Shown in pieces: positions 14,193 to 23,529 of a stretch of DNA of 27,156 nt. The stretch's first letter is position 1. Each line of letters opens with the position of its first letter. A program made the translations under genes and the position numbers. The notes under the pieces are model-generated. The model had not been told where the DNA came from. It saw nothing but the letters and a program-made list of their open reading frames with translations, and made no database searches. Where the stretch lies: the NCBI GenBank assembly GCA_030612965.1, contig JAUWMW010000006.1:1-27156 (forward strand), given 5' to 3'. This DNA is from a bacterium. Its GTDB lineage: Bacteria > Zixibacteria > MSB-5A5 > GN15 > FEB-12.

Positions 14193-16049
14193 TCACCGAA
14201 GGACGGTCGCGGCAGGCGGTCCGGGAGTCTGGTTGGTATCCAGGCCGTCCGGATGGCGACGCGGCAGGCATACCAGGAAAGTCGTCCCCTGCCCTAAGGC
14301 TGATTGATAAGTCAACTCTCCGCCGTGCAGGTCGACGATCTTTTTGACCAGCGGTAGACCCAAGCCGCTGCCGGAGGGACGTGTGGAATAGAACGGCGTG
14401 AAAATCTTGTCGGCGTCTCGCTGGTCGATTCCGCAGCCGGTATCCGACACTTCGATCATCATCTGCTCATCGGTCGCCGTCACCTTGACAGTCACTTCGC
14501 CACGGTCGCCGGCGTGGGCGTTGACGCCGTTTTCCAACAGGTTGGTGAGGGCTTGCTTCAACAGTAATCCGTCGGCCTCAATTGGTTGAATCCGGTCGGT
14601 TTGGCAGGCGAATTCGATTGCCGCACAATCTGATCGAACGCGGAACGAATCGATCAACTCCCTAATCATCGTGCCGACGTCGAGCATGGCCGGACTGAAG
14701 TTGAGTGGGCGTGCAAAGTAAAGAAAGCGTTCGATTAGCGACTCAGCCTCTTTCGTCTCCTGAATCAAAGCCACGACATGGTCGGCGTTGAGATCGTGAC
14801 CGATCAGTTTCTTCCTGAGCAGGTTACCGTACCCGGCGACCGCCCCAAGCGAGTTTCGGATTTGGTGGGCCAGGCCGCCGGCCATCTCACCCAGGGCAGC
14901 CAGTCTCTCTTTGGTTTCCAGTTGGCGGCGCAAAGTCGACAACTCGGTAAGATCGTTGATCAACAACGATGCTCCCAGAGCCGCGCCGGTATGGTCGTGG
15001 ATTATCGATATGGTCACTCCGAGAGTAAGTTGCCGGCCGGAAGTTGTCGTGAATTCCGTTTCGCGATACGCCTGGTTCCGACCGCAATCGAGCACACGGC
15101 TGATGGCATCGACGAGGTGGACGTTCGATCCAAGCAGGTCCCAGTAGTGTCCACCTTCGTAGTTGGTTCGCTCCACGTCGAGAATCTCCTCGGCGACGGT
15201 ATTGAGCGACATCACGCGACCGCGCTGGTTTACAGTTACAAGCCCCGAGTTCATAGAGCGAAGCAGATGTTCGTTGAACTGTTCAAGTGAATCGGCACGA
15301 TGGGTTATCTCGCGATTCAGTCTGAGCAGTTCCGATTCTTTCTCGCGAAGTTCATCGATGATCCGACGGTAGTCGGTGACCATAGCTTCAACCTCGTCGT
15401 GGTCATCATCGACTATACGCCCGGCCTGAAGGGCCTCCTGCCTAATGCGGCGAAACGGCGACAGTACGAATCGCGACACCAGGACATACACTCCCAACGT
15501 CAGGAATGCAGCCACCAGACTCACGATTATCATGGTGCGCCAGGCGGTATCGAGGTAGGCCAGAAGCGGCGCCTTTTCGCCGAGGATGATCAGTCCGCGG
15601 GCGTTGCGACCCAACATGGGATAGAGATAGAAGTACTCAGCTTGGTCACCGCGTATGATCCGATGCATTTCGATAGCATCGAATTCCGCCACGATATCGC
15701 CCCACTTCCCGGAACCGGTAGCGATCACCAGAGAAAACAGCTCATCCCTTGTGAGCCTTTTCCCTTCTGAAGGCAGCGAGCCGGGGAAATAGGCCAGTCT
15801 GCTCAGTCCCAGCCGCTGCCGCAAGCTGCTTTCCTGGTCTTCGCTCAACTGGGTCACGCCCCAGTTATCTATATTCCGACTCACGATTAGGCCGGCATCG
15901 TTCAGAAGGTTTTCTATCCTTTCTCGCTCCGCCATCCGTGCATGGTAGGCGATGTAGTTCGACGCCGCATTCAAAACCAGCAGAACGAGGATTATGGCAA
16001 GAAATCCCAGATGAACTTCGGACTCAAATCTGCGTGACAACTTATTCAT
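14193..16049 (-). CDS. Membrane histidine kinase of the NtrB/PilS/ZraS type (HAMP-PAS-HisKA-HATPase)
   Basis: A protein of 618 residues. Membrane helices at about 13-35 and 172-193 flank an extracytoplasmic sensor domain. A HAMP-like segment (about 194-245), a PAS domain (about 255-370), and the kinase core follow. The core has H395 in GGLAHQIRNSLG, N-box N507, G1 box DTGCGID (536-542) and GSGLGL (560-565). The LAHQIRNSLG form is typical of kinases that partner sigma-54 response regulators. No regulator gene follows; the next gene is efp, 109 bases away with its own promoter. Pairing with the prepilin peptidase gene just upstream would fit a PilS-like role in pilus or secretion control, but that is inference. 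Confidence 0.88.
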   Translation of the reverse strand: MNKLSRRFESEVHLGFLAIILVLLVLNAASNYIAYHARMAERERIENLLNDAGLIVSRNIDNWGVTQLSEDQESSLRQRLGLSRLAYFPGSLPSEGKRLTRDELFSLVIATGSGKWGDIVAEFDAIEMHRIIRGDQAEYFYLYPMLGRNARGLIILGEKAPLLAYLDTAWRTMIIVSLVAAFLTLGVYVLVSRFVLSPFRRIRQEALQAGRIVDDDHDEVEAMVTDYRRIIDELREKESELLRLNREITHRADSLEQFNEHLLRSMNSGLVTVNQRGRVMSLNTVAEEILDVERTNYEGGHYWDLLGSNVHLVDAISRVLDCGRNQAYRETEFTTTSGRQLTLGVTISIIHDHTGAALGASLLINDLTELSTLRRQLETKERLAALGEMAGGLAHQIRNSLGAVAGYGNLLRKKLIGHDLNADHVVALIQETKEAESLIERFLYFARPLNFSPAMLDVGTMIRELIDSFRVRSDCAAIEFACQTDRIQPIEADGLLLKQALTNLLENGVNAHAGDRGEVTVKVTATDEQMMIEVSDTGCGIDQRDADKIFTPFYSTRPSGSGLGLPLVKKIVDLHGGELTYQSALGQGTTFLVCLPRRHPDGLDTNQTPGPPAATVLR

Positions 16050-16102
16050 GATCTTAAGTCGAATATCGGCTGAATAGAGGTCGAGTTGAACCGGAAGTCG
16101 TC

Positions 16103-16885
16103 TTAGGGCAGGGTCAGGAAGTTCGTAACATAGAAATCGATAATCCGATCACCGGCGACCATCGCCAGCATGGCGGCGACGGAAAGAAAGGGCCCAAACG
16201 GCACTGTGCGTTCACGGCGCAATCGGGCTGAAAAGGCCATCAGAGCCAACGAGACTACCAGGCCGATCACGGCGGAACTGATAAAAATCAGGAGTACCTT
16301 TTGCCAACCGAGAAAGCCGCCCAGCATGGCGGCCATTTTGATGTCACCGCCCCCCATTGATTCTTTCTTGAACAGCCAGTCCCCCAACAGCGCGATTAGA
16401 TACAGCGCCCCGCCTCCGACCAGCAGACCTATGGCGGCGTTCACAATACCGATGCCCCCGGGAATCAGCGACACTCCCAGCGCAATGATCATTCCGGGCA
16501 GAGTTATTCCGTCGGGTATAATACGAAAATCGAGGTCAATGAAGAAGATGACCAGTAGCGCCGACGATAGCAGGGCAAGAGCCGCCGTCTGGAAGCTCAG
16601 TCCATACTGCCAGTACAGGTAGAAGTAAAATAGTCCGTTGAGAAGCTCAACCAGTGGATATCTGATCGAGATACCTGCCCCACAGAAAGCACATTTCCCT
16701 CGGAGGACAAGATAACTGAGTACGGGGATATTATGGAACCATCTCAGTGGTTTTCCGCAATGAGGACAGATGGACCTGCCGGCAACAAAGCCGGCCTTGC
16801 GGGGGACCCGATAGATGACGACGTTCAGAAACGAACCGATAGCCAAGCCGGTCGTTAGGACCAGAATAAGCGCCAAAACATGCAT
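16103..16885 (-). CDS. pilD: Type IV prepilin peptidase / N-methyltransferase
   Basis: A membrane protein of 260 residues with the full family layout. The N-terminus has GSFLNVVIYRVP, then two zinc-type Cys pairs, C40-C43 and C65-C68, in the methylase domain. The aspartyl protease residues are D117 (in FIDLDFRIIPD) and D181 (in MGGGDIKM). It should cleave and methylate prepilins or pseudopilins for type IV pili or type II secretion. Only this gene of such a system lies in the window. It lies 25 bases after rsmE and 53 before the histidine kinase, so it probably belongs to the tail of the chaperone operon. No clear ribosome binding site precedes the ATG. Confidence 0.94.
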   Translation of the reverse strand: MHVLALILVLTTGLAIGSFLNVVIYRVPRKAGFVAGRSICPHCGKPLRWFHNIPVLSYLVLRGKCAFCGAGISIRYPLVELLNGLFYFYLYWQYGLSFQTAALALLSSALLVIFFIDLDFRIIPDGITLPGMIIALGVSLIPGGIGIVNAAIGLLVGGGALYLIALLGDWLFKKESMGGGDIKMAAMLGGFLGWQKVLLIFISSAVIGLVVSLALMAFSARLRRERTVPFGPFLSVAAMLAMVAGDRIIDFYVTNFLTLP

Positions 16886-16910
16886 GTTATAGTATCGGTC
16901 GGCACGCCGC

Positions 16911-17660
16911 CTATCTCAACTCCCCCAGTAACGCCATGACCAAAGCACAGGCAACGGGCGCCGCTGTCTCGCTTCGGAGCACCCGTCTGCCCAGAGAAAC
17001 CACTCTAAACCCGGCCTCTCCGGCTGCTGATACTTCCTCCGGCGTGAAGCCCGCCTCCGGTCCAACCAGCAATGTCACCCTGGGCGCCTGAGTATCCACT
17101 AAACACTCCTCGAGAGGGCGGCCCTGATCTGTCGGGTGAAAAACCAGATTGACGTCGGACCGATCGGTCTCCTTCAAGAACTGTTCAATGGTCACGGGAC
17201 TGCTCACATCGGGCCGATATGACCGACGAGACTGTTTCACAGCCGCCAACGCTACTTTTTCCAAACGCTTCCGGCGAGATGCCGCCCGTTTGGGATCGTC
17301 CAGTTTCACTCGCGACTTCTCAGACAGAATCGGCACGAACCTCCTAATACCCAACTCGGTCGCTTTCTGGACAATGGTGTCGAGTTTCGACCCGGCCGAT
17401 AGACCGGCGGCCAAAGTCAGTCGCACCGTCGCTTCACCATAATTGCGCAGGCGAGTATGTACGCGCACCTGAAAACTCTTGCTCCTCCCCGCCCGCTCGA
17501 TCTCGCCACGGCAGGCATTGCCCAGCCCGTCCACTACCAGCACGATGTCGCCTCGCCTCAGCCTGAGAACCGTTCCGGCGTGGTGACTCTCGACCCTGGA
17601 TAGCTCAATGATTTCATCGCAGAAAGAATCGGCCGACGCGAAAAAGACAGGCGGTTCCAT
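16911..17660 (-). CDS. rsmE: 16S rRNA m3U1498 methyltransferase RsmE
   Basis: A SPOUT-class methyltransferase of 249 residues. An N-terminal PUA-like domain (HHAGTVLRLRRGD) precedes the knotted SAM-binding domain with LLVGPEAGFTPEEV and the final LGRRVLRSETAA motif. The usual Gly of GPEGGF is Ala here, a mild change. It methylates uridine 1498 of the small-subunit rRNA. I start at the ATG at 17660, four bases after the prmA stop; a TTG at 17684 would overlap prmA. The order dnaJ-prmA-rsmE is common in bacteria, which supports the call. Confidence 0.93.
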   Translation of the reverse strand: MEPPVFFASADSFCDEIIELSRVESHHAGTVLRLRRGDIVLVVDGLGNACRGEIERAGRSKSFQVRVHTRLRNYGEATVRLTLAAGLSAGSKLDTIVQKATELGIRRFVPILSEKSRVKLDDPKRAASRRKRLEKVALAAVKQSRRSYRPDVSSPVTIEQFLKETDRSDVNLVFHPTDQGRPLEECLVDTQAPRVTLLVGPEAGFTPEEVSAAGEAGFRVVSLGRRVLRSETAAPVACALVMALLGELR

Positions 17661-17664
17661 CGGC

Positions 17665-18555
17665 TTATGCTTTCTCAACGACAAACGTCAGCCACTCGTT
17701 ATCAAGTATCCTCGAGAACCTGTTTAGCCCGAGTTCGGCAAGCCGCACGCTCACCTCAGCCTCGTCACGCTGCAGCAAGCCGGCTAATAGCAGCACTCCG
17801 CCTTCAGCCGTCAGACTCTCAAGCCGCGGTAGCATTTCAAGTATTGTCTTCTTGATGATGTTCGCGCAGACGAATTCATACGGTGGATCCTGAAGGCACT
17901 TCTCGATCGATCCAAACAGGACCTCAAAAGGCGCCCCGACATCGTTGAGGCGAAAATTACCCTTAGTGTTATCTACCGCGACGACATCGTAGTCGATCGC
18001 TTTGATGAAAGCAGCACCTTTCTTGTCAGCCAGAATCGACAGGATGCCGGAACCGCAACCAAGATCCAGAAACCTCCAGCCCTTCTGGAATCGTTGGGCG
18101 ATTACTTTCAGACAAGCACGGGTCGTTTCGTGCTGCCCGGTGCCAAAGGCCATTTTCGGTTCCAGGAGTATTTCATATCGCGCCTCTGGAGAACTCTCAT
18201 GCCACGGCGCCCGGACTACTATGTCCGGTTCGATCCTGACCGGCTCCACGGAAACACGGTATTGTTCCTCCCACTCGGTATTGGTGACCTTCCTGCTGCT
18301 AATCATTGGAGGTTCTGATGCAGCCTTCGGCGATATCTGCTTGACATAAGCGGCGAGCGGTTCAAGGTCCGGGGTAGCGTCGTCGTCAGCCAGATAGAAC
18401 CTAATAGTCGTGCACCTGGAATCTTCTTCATCTTCGAGAACGAGACCGGAAGCGTAGTTATCGATGATGAAATCACAGACCGGATCGGCCAATGACAGAT
18501 TGATGGTTACACTGACCTCGATAAAGGCCGTAAGTTCTTTCTCAAGTTTCTTCAT
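17665..18555 (-). CDS. prmA: Ribosomal protein L11 methyltransferase PrmA
   Basis: A protein of 296 residues with an N-terminal substrate-binding domain and a class I SAM methyltransferase domain from about 130. Motifs are KMAFGTGQHETT, the SAM loop LDLGCGSGILSI, and CANIIKKTILEMLP, where other family members have ANI. It trimethylates ribosomal protein L11. The ATG overlaps the dnaJ stop (ATGA), a classic sign of translational coupling. Identification is secure. Confidence 0.94.
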   Translation of the reverse strand: MKKLEKELTAFIEVSVTINLSLADPVCDFIIDNYASGLVLEDEEDSRCTTIRFYLADDDATPDLEPLAAYVKQISPKAASEPPMISSRKVTNTEWEEQYRVSVEPVRIEPDIVVRAPWHESSPEARYEILLEPKMAFGTGQHETTRACLKVIAQRFQKGWRFLDLGCGSGILSILADKKGAAFIKAIDYDVVAVDNTKGNFRLNDVGAPFEVLFGSIEKCLQDPPYEFVCANIIKKTILEMLPRLESLTAEGGVLLLAGLLQRDEAEVSVRLAELGLNRFSRILDNEWLTFVVEKA

Positions 18556-19712
18556 ACGCCGAGCGTTTCCCGGAGTTTGTCGAAGAAGGATTTGTTGCCG
18601 GTCGGCGGCGTCATCGCCTCCGACTGGGCAAGTTTCTCGATTTGCCGTTTGTCTTCGGCGCTTAGTTTAGTCGGCACCCACACCGTGATTCGCACCAGTT
18701 GTTCGCCGCGGCCGTTACGGTGCAGGCGCGGAATCCCCTTGCCCCGCATCCGCAGCACTTTGCCCGACTGAGTTCCAGAGGGGACACGAAGTTGAGCCTC
18801 ACCGCCGAGAATGGGCACAGTCACGCTGCCGCCTAGCGCCGCCGTAGCAAACGAAATCGTTTTGTCACACACGATGTTATCGCCGTGACGAGTGAAGTGC
18901 TCATGCGGCGCTTCCTCGAAAACCGCTATCAGGTCACCGGGCTCGCCGTTGTTTGGAGCGGCATTGCCCATTCCATCAACCGCCATGTAATTGCCGCTGG
19001 AAACACCCGGAGGAACTTTGAGGTTGACCGTCGACAATCCCCGTATCCGTCCGTCCCCACGACAGGCGGGGCATGGCTCCGAGATTACTTCGCCAGTCCC
19101 GCGACATTGGTTGCAGGTGACCACCTGCTGAATAGTGCCAAGAAAGGTCCGGCTCACCGTGCGTACGCGACCGGCCCCCTTGCACTGAGGACAAGTTCGC
19201 CGTGACGAGCCGGCCGCCACTCCGGAACCGCCGCAAGTATCACAGGCTTTCAGCCTTTTGACGCGAATCGACCTCTCCGCCCCGGACGCGATTTCTTCCA
19301 GAGTGAGCTCGATCCTCACTCTCAGATCCTCACCGCGGTTGCTTCGCCGTGCTCCCCCACCGCCGCCCATGCCGAAAAGATCGTCGAAAATCGACCCGCC
19401 TCCGCCACCGAAGTCGCGCATGAAAGCTCTGAGAGCATCGCTGATATCGAACCCCCCGGCAAAGCCTCCGAATCCGGCGCCGCCCTGACCAAGACCGGCA
19501 TGACCGTACTGATCGTAGGCCTGTCGTTTCTGCGGATCCTTGAGGATTTCGTAGGCTTCGGTAGCTTCTTTGAACTTCTCTTCGGCTGCTCGGTCATTCG
19601 GATTTCGATCCGGATGAAACTTGAGAGCCAACTTGCGATAAGCCGACTTTATCTCATCCTCGCCGGCGCCGCGATCAATCCCGAGTATCTCGTAGTAATC
19701 CCGCTGAGTCAT
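18552..19712 (-). CDS. dnaJ: Chaperone DnaJ (Hsp40)
   Basis: A protein of 386 residues with all regions of a type I DnaJ. The J-domain (1-70) has H33-P34-D35. A Gly/Phe-rich linker (70-122) includes two poly-Gly runs. The zinc domain has four CxxCxGxG motifs starting at C157, C174, C200 and C214. The C-terminal client-binding domains follow. It delivers unfolded proteins to DnaK and stimulates its ATPase. It starts seven bases after the dnaK stop and its own stop overlaps prmA. Nothing essential is missing. Confidence 0.96.
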   Translation of the reverse strand: MTQRDYYEILGIDRGAGEDEIKSAYRKLALKFHPDRNPNDRAAEEKFKEATEAYEILKDPQKRQAYDQYGHAGLGQGGAGFGGFAGGFDISDALRAFMRDFGGGGGSIFDDLFGMGGGGGARRSNRGEDLRVRIELTLEEIASGAERSIRVKRLKACDTCGGSGVAAGSSRRTCPQCKGAGRVRTVSRTFLGTIQQVVTCNQCRGTGEVISEPCPACRGDGRIRGLSTVNLKVPPGVSSGNYMAVDGMGNAAPNNGEPGDLIAVFEEAPHEHFTRHGDNIVCDKTISFATAALGGSVTVPILGGEAQLRVPSGTQSGKVLRMRGKGIPRLHRNGRGEQLVRITVWVPTKLSAEDKRQIEKLAQSEAMTPPTGNKSFFDKLRETLGV

Positions 19713-19719
19713 TCGTCAC

Positions 19720-21657
19720 TTACTTTTTATCGTCGTCGACCACTTCAAAGTCGGCATCCACGGCGCCGGAATCACTATCGCCAGTGTCGGCCGTCTCGGC
19801 CTGACCGGTTTCACCGGCTGGACTCTCAGTCTCGCCGTCGGCCTGCTCAGCCTGAGCCTGTTTGTACATCTCCTCAGCCAGTTTGTGCGAAGCGGTCATC
19901 AGTTCTTCTTTGGCATTGTTGATCGCTTCAACTGAATCACCGGTAGCGGTATCCTTAAGAGTCTTGATCTTCTCTTCGATACTGGTCTTCTCCTCCTCGG
20001 AGATTTTGTCGCCATGCTCCTTGAGCGTCTTTTCGGTGGAGTAGGCGAGATGGTCGGCCTCATTGCGAGCCTTGATCAATTCCTCACGCTGCTTGTCCTC
20101 ATCTGCGTGAGCCTCGGCATCATGTACCATTTTCTCGACTTCCTCATCGGAGAGGCCGGATGAGACTTCGATCCTGATCGACTGCTCCTTACCGGTGGCC
20201 TTGTCCTTGGCGGAAACATGTACGATGCCGTTCTTATCGATATCGAAGGTCACCTCGATTTGCGGTATGCCGCGCGGCGCCGGCGGGATGCCGACCAGAT
20301 CGAAACGACCCAGCGTGCGGTTATCGATCGCCATCGGACGCTCACCCTGGAGGACGTGGATCGATACGGCCGGTTGATTGTCATCGGCAGTTGAGAAAAT
20401 CTGTGACTTCCGCGTGGGGATAGTAGTGTTACGTTCGATCAATGTGGTTAAGACACCGCCCAGGGTTTCGATACCAAGCGACAACGGTGTAACATCCAAT
20501 AGAACGATCTCCCGATCACCCATTTCGCCGGACAAAATCCCACCCTGAATGGCCGCGCCAACAGCGACAACTTCGTCCGGATTAACGCCCTTGTGAGGAT
20601 CACGTCCGAAAACCTCCTTGACCTGTTCGATCACTTTGGGCATGCGGGTCATGCCGCCGACCAGAACAACTTCATCAATGTCGGACGGCGACAGTTTGGC
20701 GTCAGCCAGCGCTGCTTTGCACGGTCCCACGGAACGTTCGATCAACTCTTCGGTCAACTGCTCATACTTCGACCGTGTAAGGGTGAGATCCAGATGTTTG
20801 GGTCCCGCCTGATCGGCGGTAACGAACGGTAGATTGATATTGGTCTGCATGGTTGTGGACAATTCGATCTTGGCTTTCTCGGCGGCTTCTTTCAGTCGCT
20901 GGAGAGCCATGCGATCCTTGCGCAGATCGATACCGTTGGACTTCAAGAACTCATCGGCCATCCAGTCGATAACGGTCTGATCGAAGTCGTCACCGCCGAG
21001 ATGCGTGTCTCCGTTGGTAGCCAGTACCTGGAATACGCCCTCGCCGATGTCAAGGATGGAAATGTCGAAAGTACCGCCGCCAAGATCGTAAACGGCGATT
21101 TTCTGGTTGCCTTCCTTCTGCAAACCGTAGGCGAGTGAGGCGGCCGTGGGTTCATTGATTATGCGCTCAACTTCGAGACCGGCAATCTTGCCGGCATCCT
21201 TGGTGGCCTGACGCTGAGCATCGTTGAAGTAGGCGGGCACGGTGATAACAGCGTGAGTGACATCCTCACCGAGGTAGCTCTCCGCCGCCTGCTTCATCGA
21301 CCGCAGAATCATGGCCGAGATTTCCGGCGGCGTGTGAGTCCCTCCCCCGGCCTCCACAAGAACAGCCCCTTTTTCGTTAGAAACCACCTTATACGGAACG
21401 ATCTTCTCTTCAGAGCCGACCTCGTCATGATTCCGACCCATGAACCGCTTGATGGAGAAAACAGTGTTTTCAGGATTGGTAACCGCCTGTCGCTTGGCCG
21501 CGGCGCCAACCAACCGTTCGCCATCTTTGGCAAAAGCGACAATCGACGGTGTTGTGCGAGCGCCCTCAAGAGACGGAATCACCACCGGTTCCTGACCTTC
21601 CATAACCGCCACACATGAATTGGTGGTGCCGAGATCAATGCCTATTGTTTTTCCCAT
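19720..21657 (-). CDS. dnaK: Chaperone DnaK (Hsp70)
   Basis: A protein of 645 residues. The nucleotide-binding domain begins with IGIDLGTTNSCVAV and includes VITVPAYFNDAQRQATKDAG, YDLGGGTFDISIL and VLVGGMTRMP. The linker and substrate-binding domain follow, and the C-terminus is acidic (DADFEVVDDDKK). It folds and protects proteins in an ATP cycle driven by DnaJ and GrpE, whose genes flank it. AAGGAG lies eight bases before the ATG. The spacer to grpE (70 bases) is the longest in this part of the operon, but I see no CIRCE element or convincing promoter in it. Confidence 0.97.
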   Translation of the reverse strand: MGKTIGIDLGTTNSCVAVMEGQEPVVIPSLEGARTTPSIVAFAKDGERLVGAAAKRQAVTNPENTVFSIKRFMGRNHDEVGSEEKIVPYKVVSNEKGAVLVEAGGGTHTPPEISAMILRSMKQAAESYLGEDVTHAVITVPAYFNDAQRQATKDAGKIAGLEVERIINEPTAASLAYGLQKEGNQKIAVYDLGGGTFDISILDIGEGVFQVLATNGDTHLGGDDFDQTVIDWMADEFLKSNGIDLRKDRMALQRLKEAAEKAKIELSTTMQTNINLPFVTADQAGPKHLDLTLTRSKYEQLTEELIERSVGPCKAALADAKLSPSDIDEVVLVGGMTRMPKVIEQVKEVFGRDPHKGVNPDEVVAVGAAIQGGILSGEMGDREIVLLDVTPLSLGIETLGGVLTTLIERNTTIPTRKSQIFSTADDNQPAVSIHVLQGERPMAIDNRTLGRFDLVGIPPAPRGIPQIEVTFDIDKNGIVHVSAKDKATGKEQSIRIEVSSGLSDEEVEKMVHDAEAHADEDKQREELIKARNEADHLAYSTEKTLKEHGDKISEEEKTSIEEKIKTLKDTATGDSVEAINNAKEELMTASHKLAEEMYKQAQAEQADGETESPAGETGQAETADTGDSDSGAVDADFEVVDDDKK

Positions 21658-21727
21658 TTCCAGGACTCCTTACTATTTCAAAACCACAATACTCTTGCTC
21701 TATCTGAGCCAACGGCATGCCACCGAC

Positions 21728-22387
21728 TCACTCGTCGTTTTCAGCCACTTCATCACCACTCGAATCGTCGGGCTCGCTTGGACCAGCACTCACGCCAACC
21801 TTGGTATGCCTGAGAATGCGCTCACCCTGCCGGTAACCCTTGCTCATTTCAACAGCTACGGTTCCTTCCGGGTATTCATCGCTCTCGGTCTGCATCACCG
21901 CTTCGTGCAAACTGGGATCGAACGGCTTGCCGACTGCTTCGATCGGTGACACCTCATGTTTGTCCAGAAGTGTTGTCAGTTGCTCGTAGATCAACTTCAT
22001 CCCCTCGCGGTAACCCTCAAGGTCGGCCTGCTCGTCACCATGATCTAGAGCGCGTTCAAAGTTGTCGACCACATCCAGCAGTTGAAGCAATATGCGATCA
22101 TTGGCGAAGCGAACGATCTCTTCAAACCGACGCGCTGTTCGCTTCTTGAAGTTGTCGAACTCCGCGGCGCTGCGTAGCAAACGATCCTCAAGCTCGACCA
22201 CTTGTGCCGCGAGCTTCTCTTCTTCAGTCAGTTCCGGCGCGGCCTCGGTCTCGACGGCCGCATCCGAACTATTCTCACTCTCACCGGCGGCGTCATCCGG
22301 CGCTTCTACCATCTCATCGTTATTATCTGAGTCTGGCTGTTCGTCCTCGTCGTTAAACCGAATCTTGATTTCCTTATCCTTGCTCAT
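21728..22387 (-). CDS. grpE: Nucleotide exchange factor GrpE
   Basis: A protein of 219 residues. The first 55 are acidic and probably disordered. A long coiled coil (about 55-120) with RLLRSAAEFDNFKKR leads to the C-terminal beta domain with VEMSKGYRQGERILRHTKVGVS. GrpE releases ADP from DnaK. The gene lies six bases after hrcA, so it depends on the hrcA promoter. The order hrcA-grpE-dnaK-dnaJ is the standard HrcA-type heat-shock operon. Confidence 0.96.
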   Translation of the reverse strand: MSKDKEIKIRFNDEDEQPDSDNNDEMVEAPDDAAGESENSSDAAVETEAAPELTEEEKLAAQVVELEDRLLRSAAEFDNFKKRTARRFEEIVRFANDRILLQLLDVVDNFERALDHGDEQADLEGYREGMKLIYEQLTTLLDKHEVSPIEAVGKPFDPSLHEAVMQTESDEYPEGTVAVEMSKGYRQGERILRHTKVGVSAGPSEPDDSSGDEVAENDE

Positions 22388-22393
22388 TCTCTA

Positions 22394-23437
22394 TCAATCC
22401 CTTTCGTGGTCAATGCCGGAGAGGACTTCGGTGATGGTTTTGGCCGTGTGCTCGACCACCGACACTAATTTCGAGTACGGCATCCGGGTAGGGCCGATAA
22501 TCCCGATGGCGCCGCTGATCTTGCCGACGCGGTACGAGGACGCCACTAACGAACAGGTCATGATGTCGGCGTATTTGTTTTCACTGCCGATCACGATGAC
22601 TAATCCGGCGTCGTGGGCGTCACTGAGGAAGTCACTGAGAAGCTTGCCGTTCTCAAGGATTCTAACCAACTCTGATATCTTCTCCATGTCGGAGAACTCC
22701 GGTTGCCGGAGAAGGTGATCGGCACCGGCTACACGAATCCCATCGGGGGCGATATCAGTCCAGATTTTGTCTTTGGAATCCAACAGGAGTTTAACCAGCC
22801 GACCACCCGATGAGACGTCAGCCAGGCGGGCTGTAATCGTCCGACGGATTTCGCCCAACGACAGACCGGTGAGACGTTCGTTCAGCACCGCCTCGACCTC
22901 GCGCAGAGAGCTTTCCGAAATGGCCGTCTCGATTTCAATGATCACCGTCTTGGCCAAACCGGACCGAACCACGACTATGACCATGATACGTTCATCGGAG
23001 ATCGGGATCAACTCGAGTCGTTTTAGAATCCCTTCCTCAAATCGAGGAGCAATCGTAACCCCCAACTCCTGTGTGATCTCGCCGAGTACTTTGCAGGTCT
23101 GACCAAGAATCGCATCGATACCCCGGCCTTCACTGAGCACAGCATCGCGGATGGCCTCTTTCTCCATCTGGGTCAACTGGTCCGGTTTGAGCAAATAGTC
23201 GACATAAACGCGGTAGCCCAGGTCGGTCGGAATGCGCCCCGCTGAAGTATGCGGCTGCTCCACCAGACCCAATTCTTCAAGGTCCTGAAGGGTATTGCGG
23301 ATGGTGGCTGATGACAACCCCATCCGGAACCGATTGGCGATAACGCGCGAACCAACCGGATCGGCCGATCTGATGTAATGAGTTATCAGGTTGTAAAGAA
23401 CCTGTTTCTCGCGTTCACTTAAGTTCTCAAATGCCAT
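22394..23437 (-). CDS. hrcA: Heat-inducible transcription repressor HrcA
   Basis: A protein of 347 residues from the ATG at 23437. It has the N-terminal winged helix with GSRVIANRFRMGLSSATIRN and the following LGLVEQPHTSAGRIPTDLGYR signature, then the GAF-like core. HrcA normally represses chaperone operons by binding the CIRCE inverted repeat, and needs GroEL to fold. The frame is open 207 bases further upstream, but that part covers the promoter and a repeat, so I reject the longer protein. The ribosome binding site is weak. The region in front has no standard CIRCE; see the promoter entry. Confidence 0.95.
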   Translation of the reverse strand: MAFENLSEREKQVLYNLITHYIRSADPVGSRVIANRFRMGLSSATIRNTLQDLEELGLVEQPHTSAGRIPTDLGYRVYVDYLLKPDQLTQMEKEAIRDAVLSEGRGIDAILGQTCKVLGEITQELGVTIAPRFEEGILKRLELIPISDERIMVIVVVRSGLAKTVIIEIETAISESSLREVEAVLNERLTGLSLGEIRRTITARLADVSSGGRLVKLLLDSKDKIWTDIAPDGIRVAGADHLLRQPEFSDMEKISELVRILENGKLLSDFLSDAHDAGLVIVIGSENKYADIMTCSLVASSYRVGKISGAIGIIGPTRMPYSKLVSVVEHTAKTITEVLSGIDHERD

Positions 23438-23500
23438 ATACTTATCGATCCCAACAGAACCCGACTGCCACAATGGCAGCCACCATGTCAGACTGCTAAC

Positions 23501-23529
23501 AAGGTACTTCCAAAGAGATGCTAAGTCAA
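23501..23529 (-). promoter_or_regulatory. Promoter of the hrcA operon, flanked by two CIRCE-half-like motifs
   Basis: TTGACT (23529-23524) and TACCTT (23506-23501) on the minus strand are 17 bases apart. TTAGCATCTC (23524-23515) touches the -35, and TTAGCAGTC (23499-23491) lies just after the -10, near the expected start. Both resemble TTAGCACTC, the left half of CIRCE, but they point the same way and no matching right half (GAGTGCTAA) follows. Confidence 0.5.
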
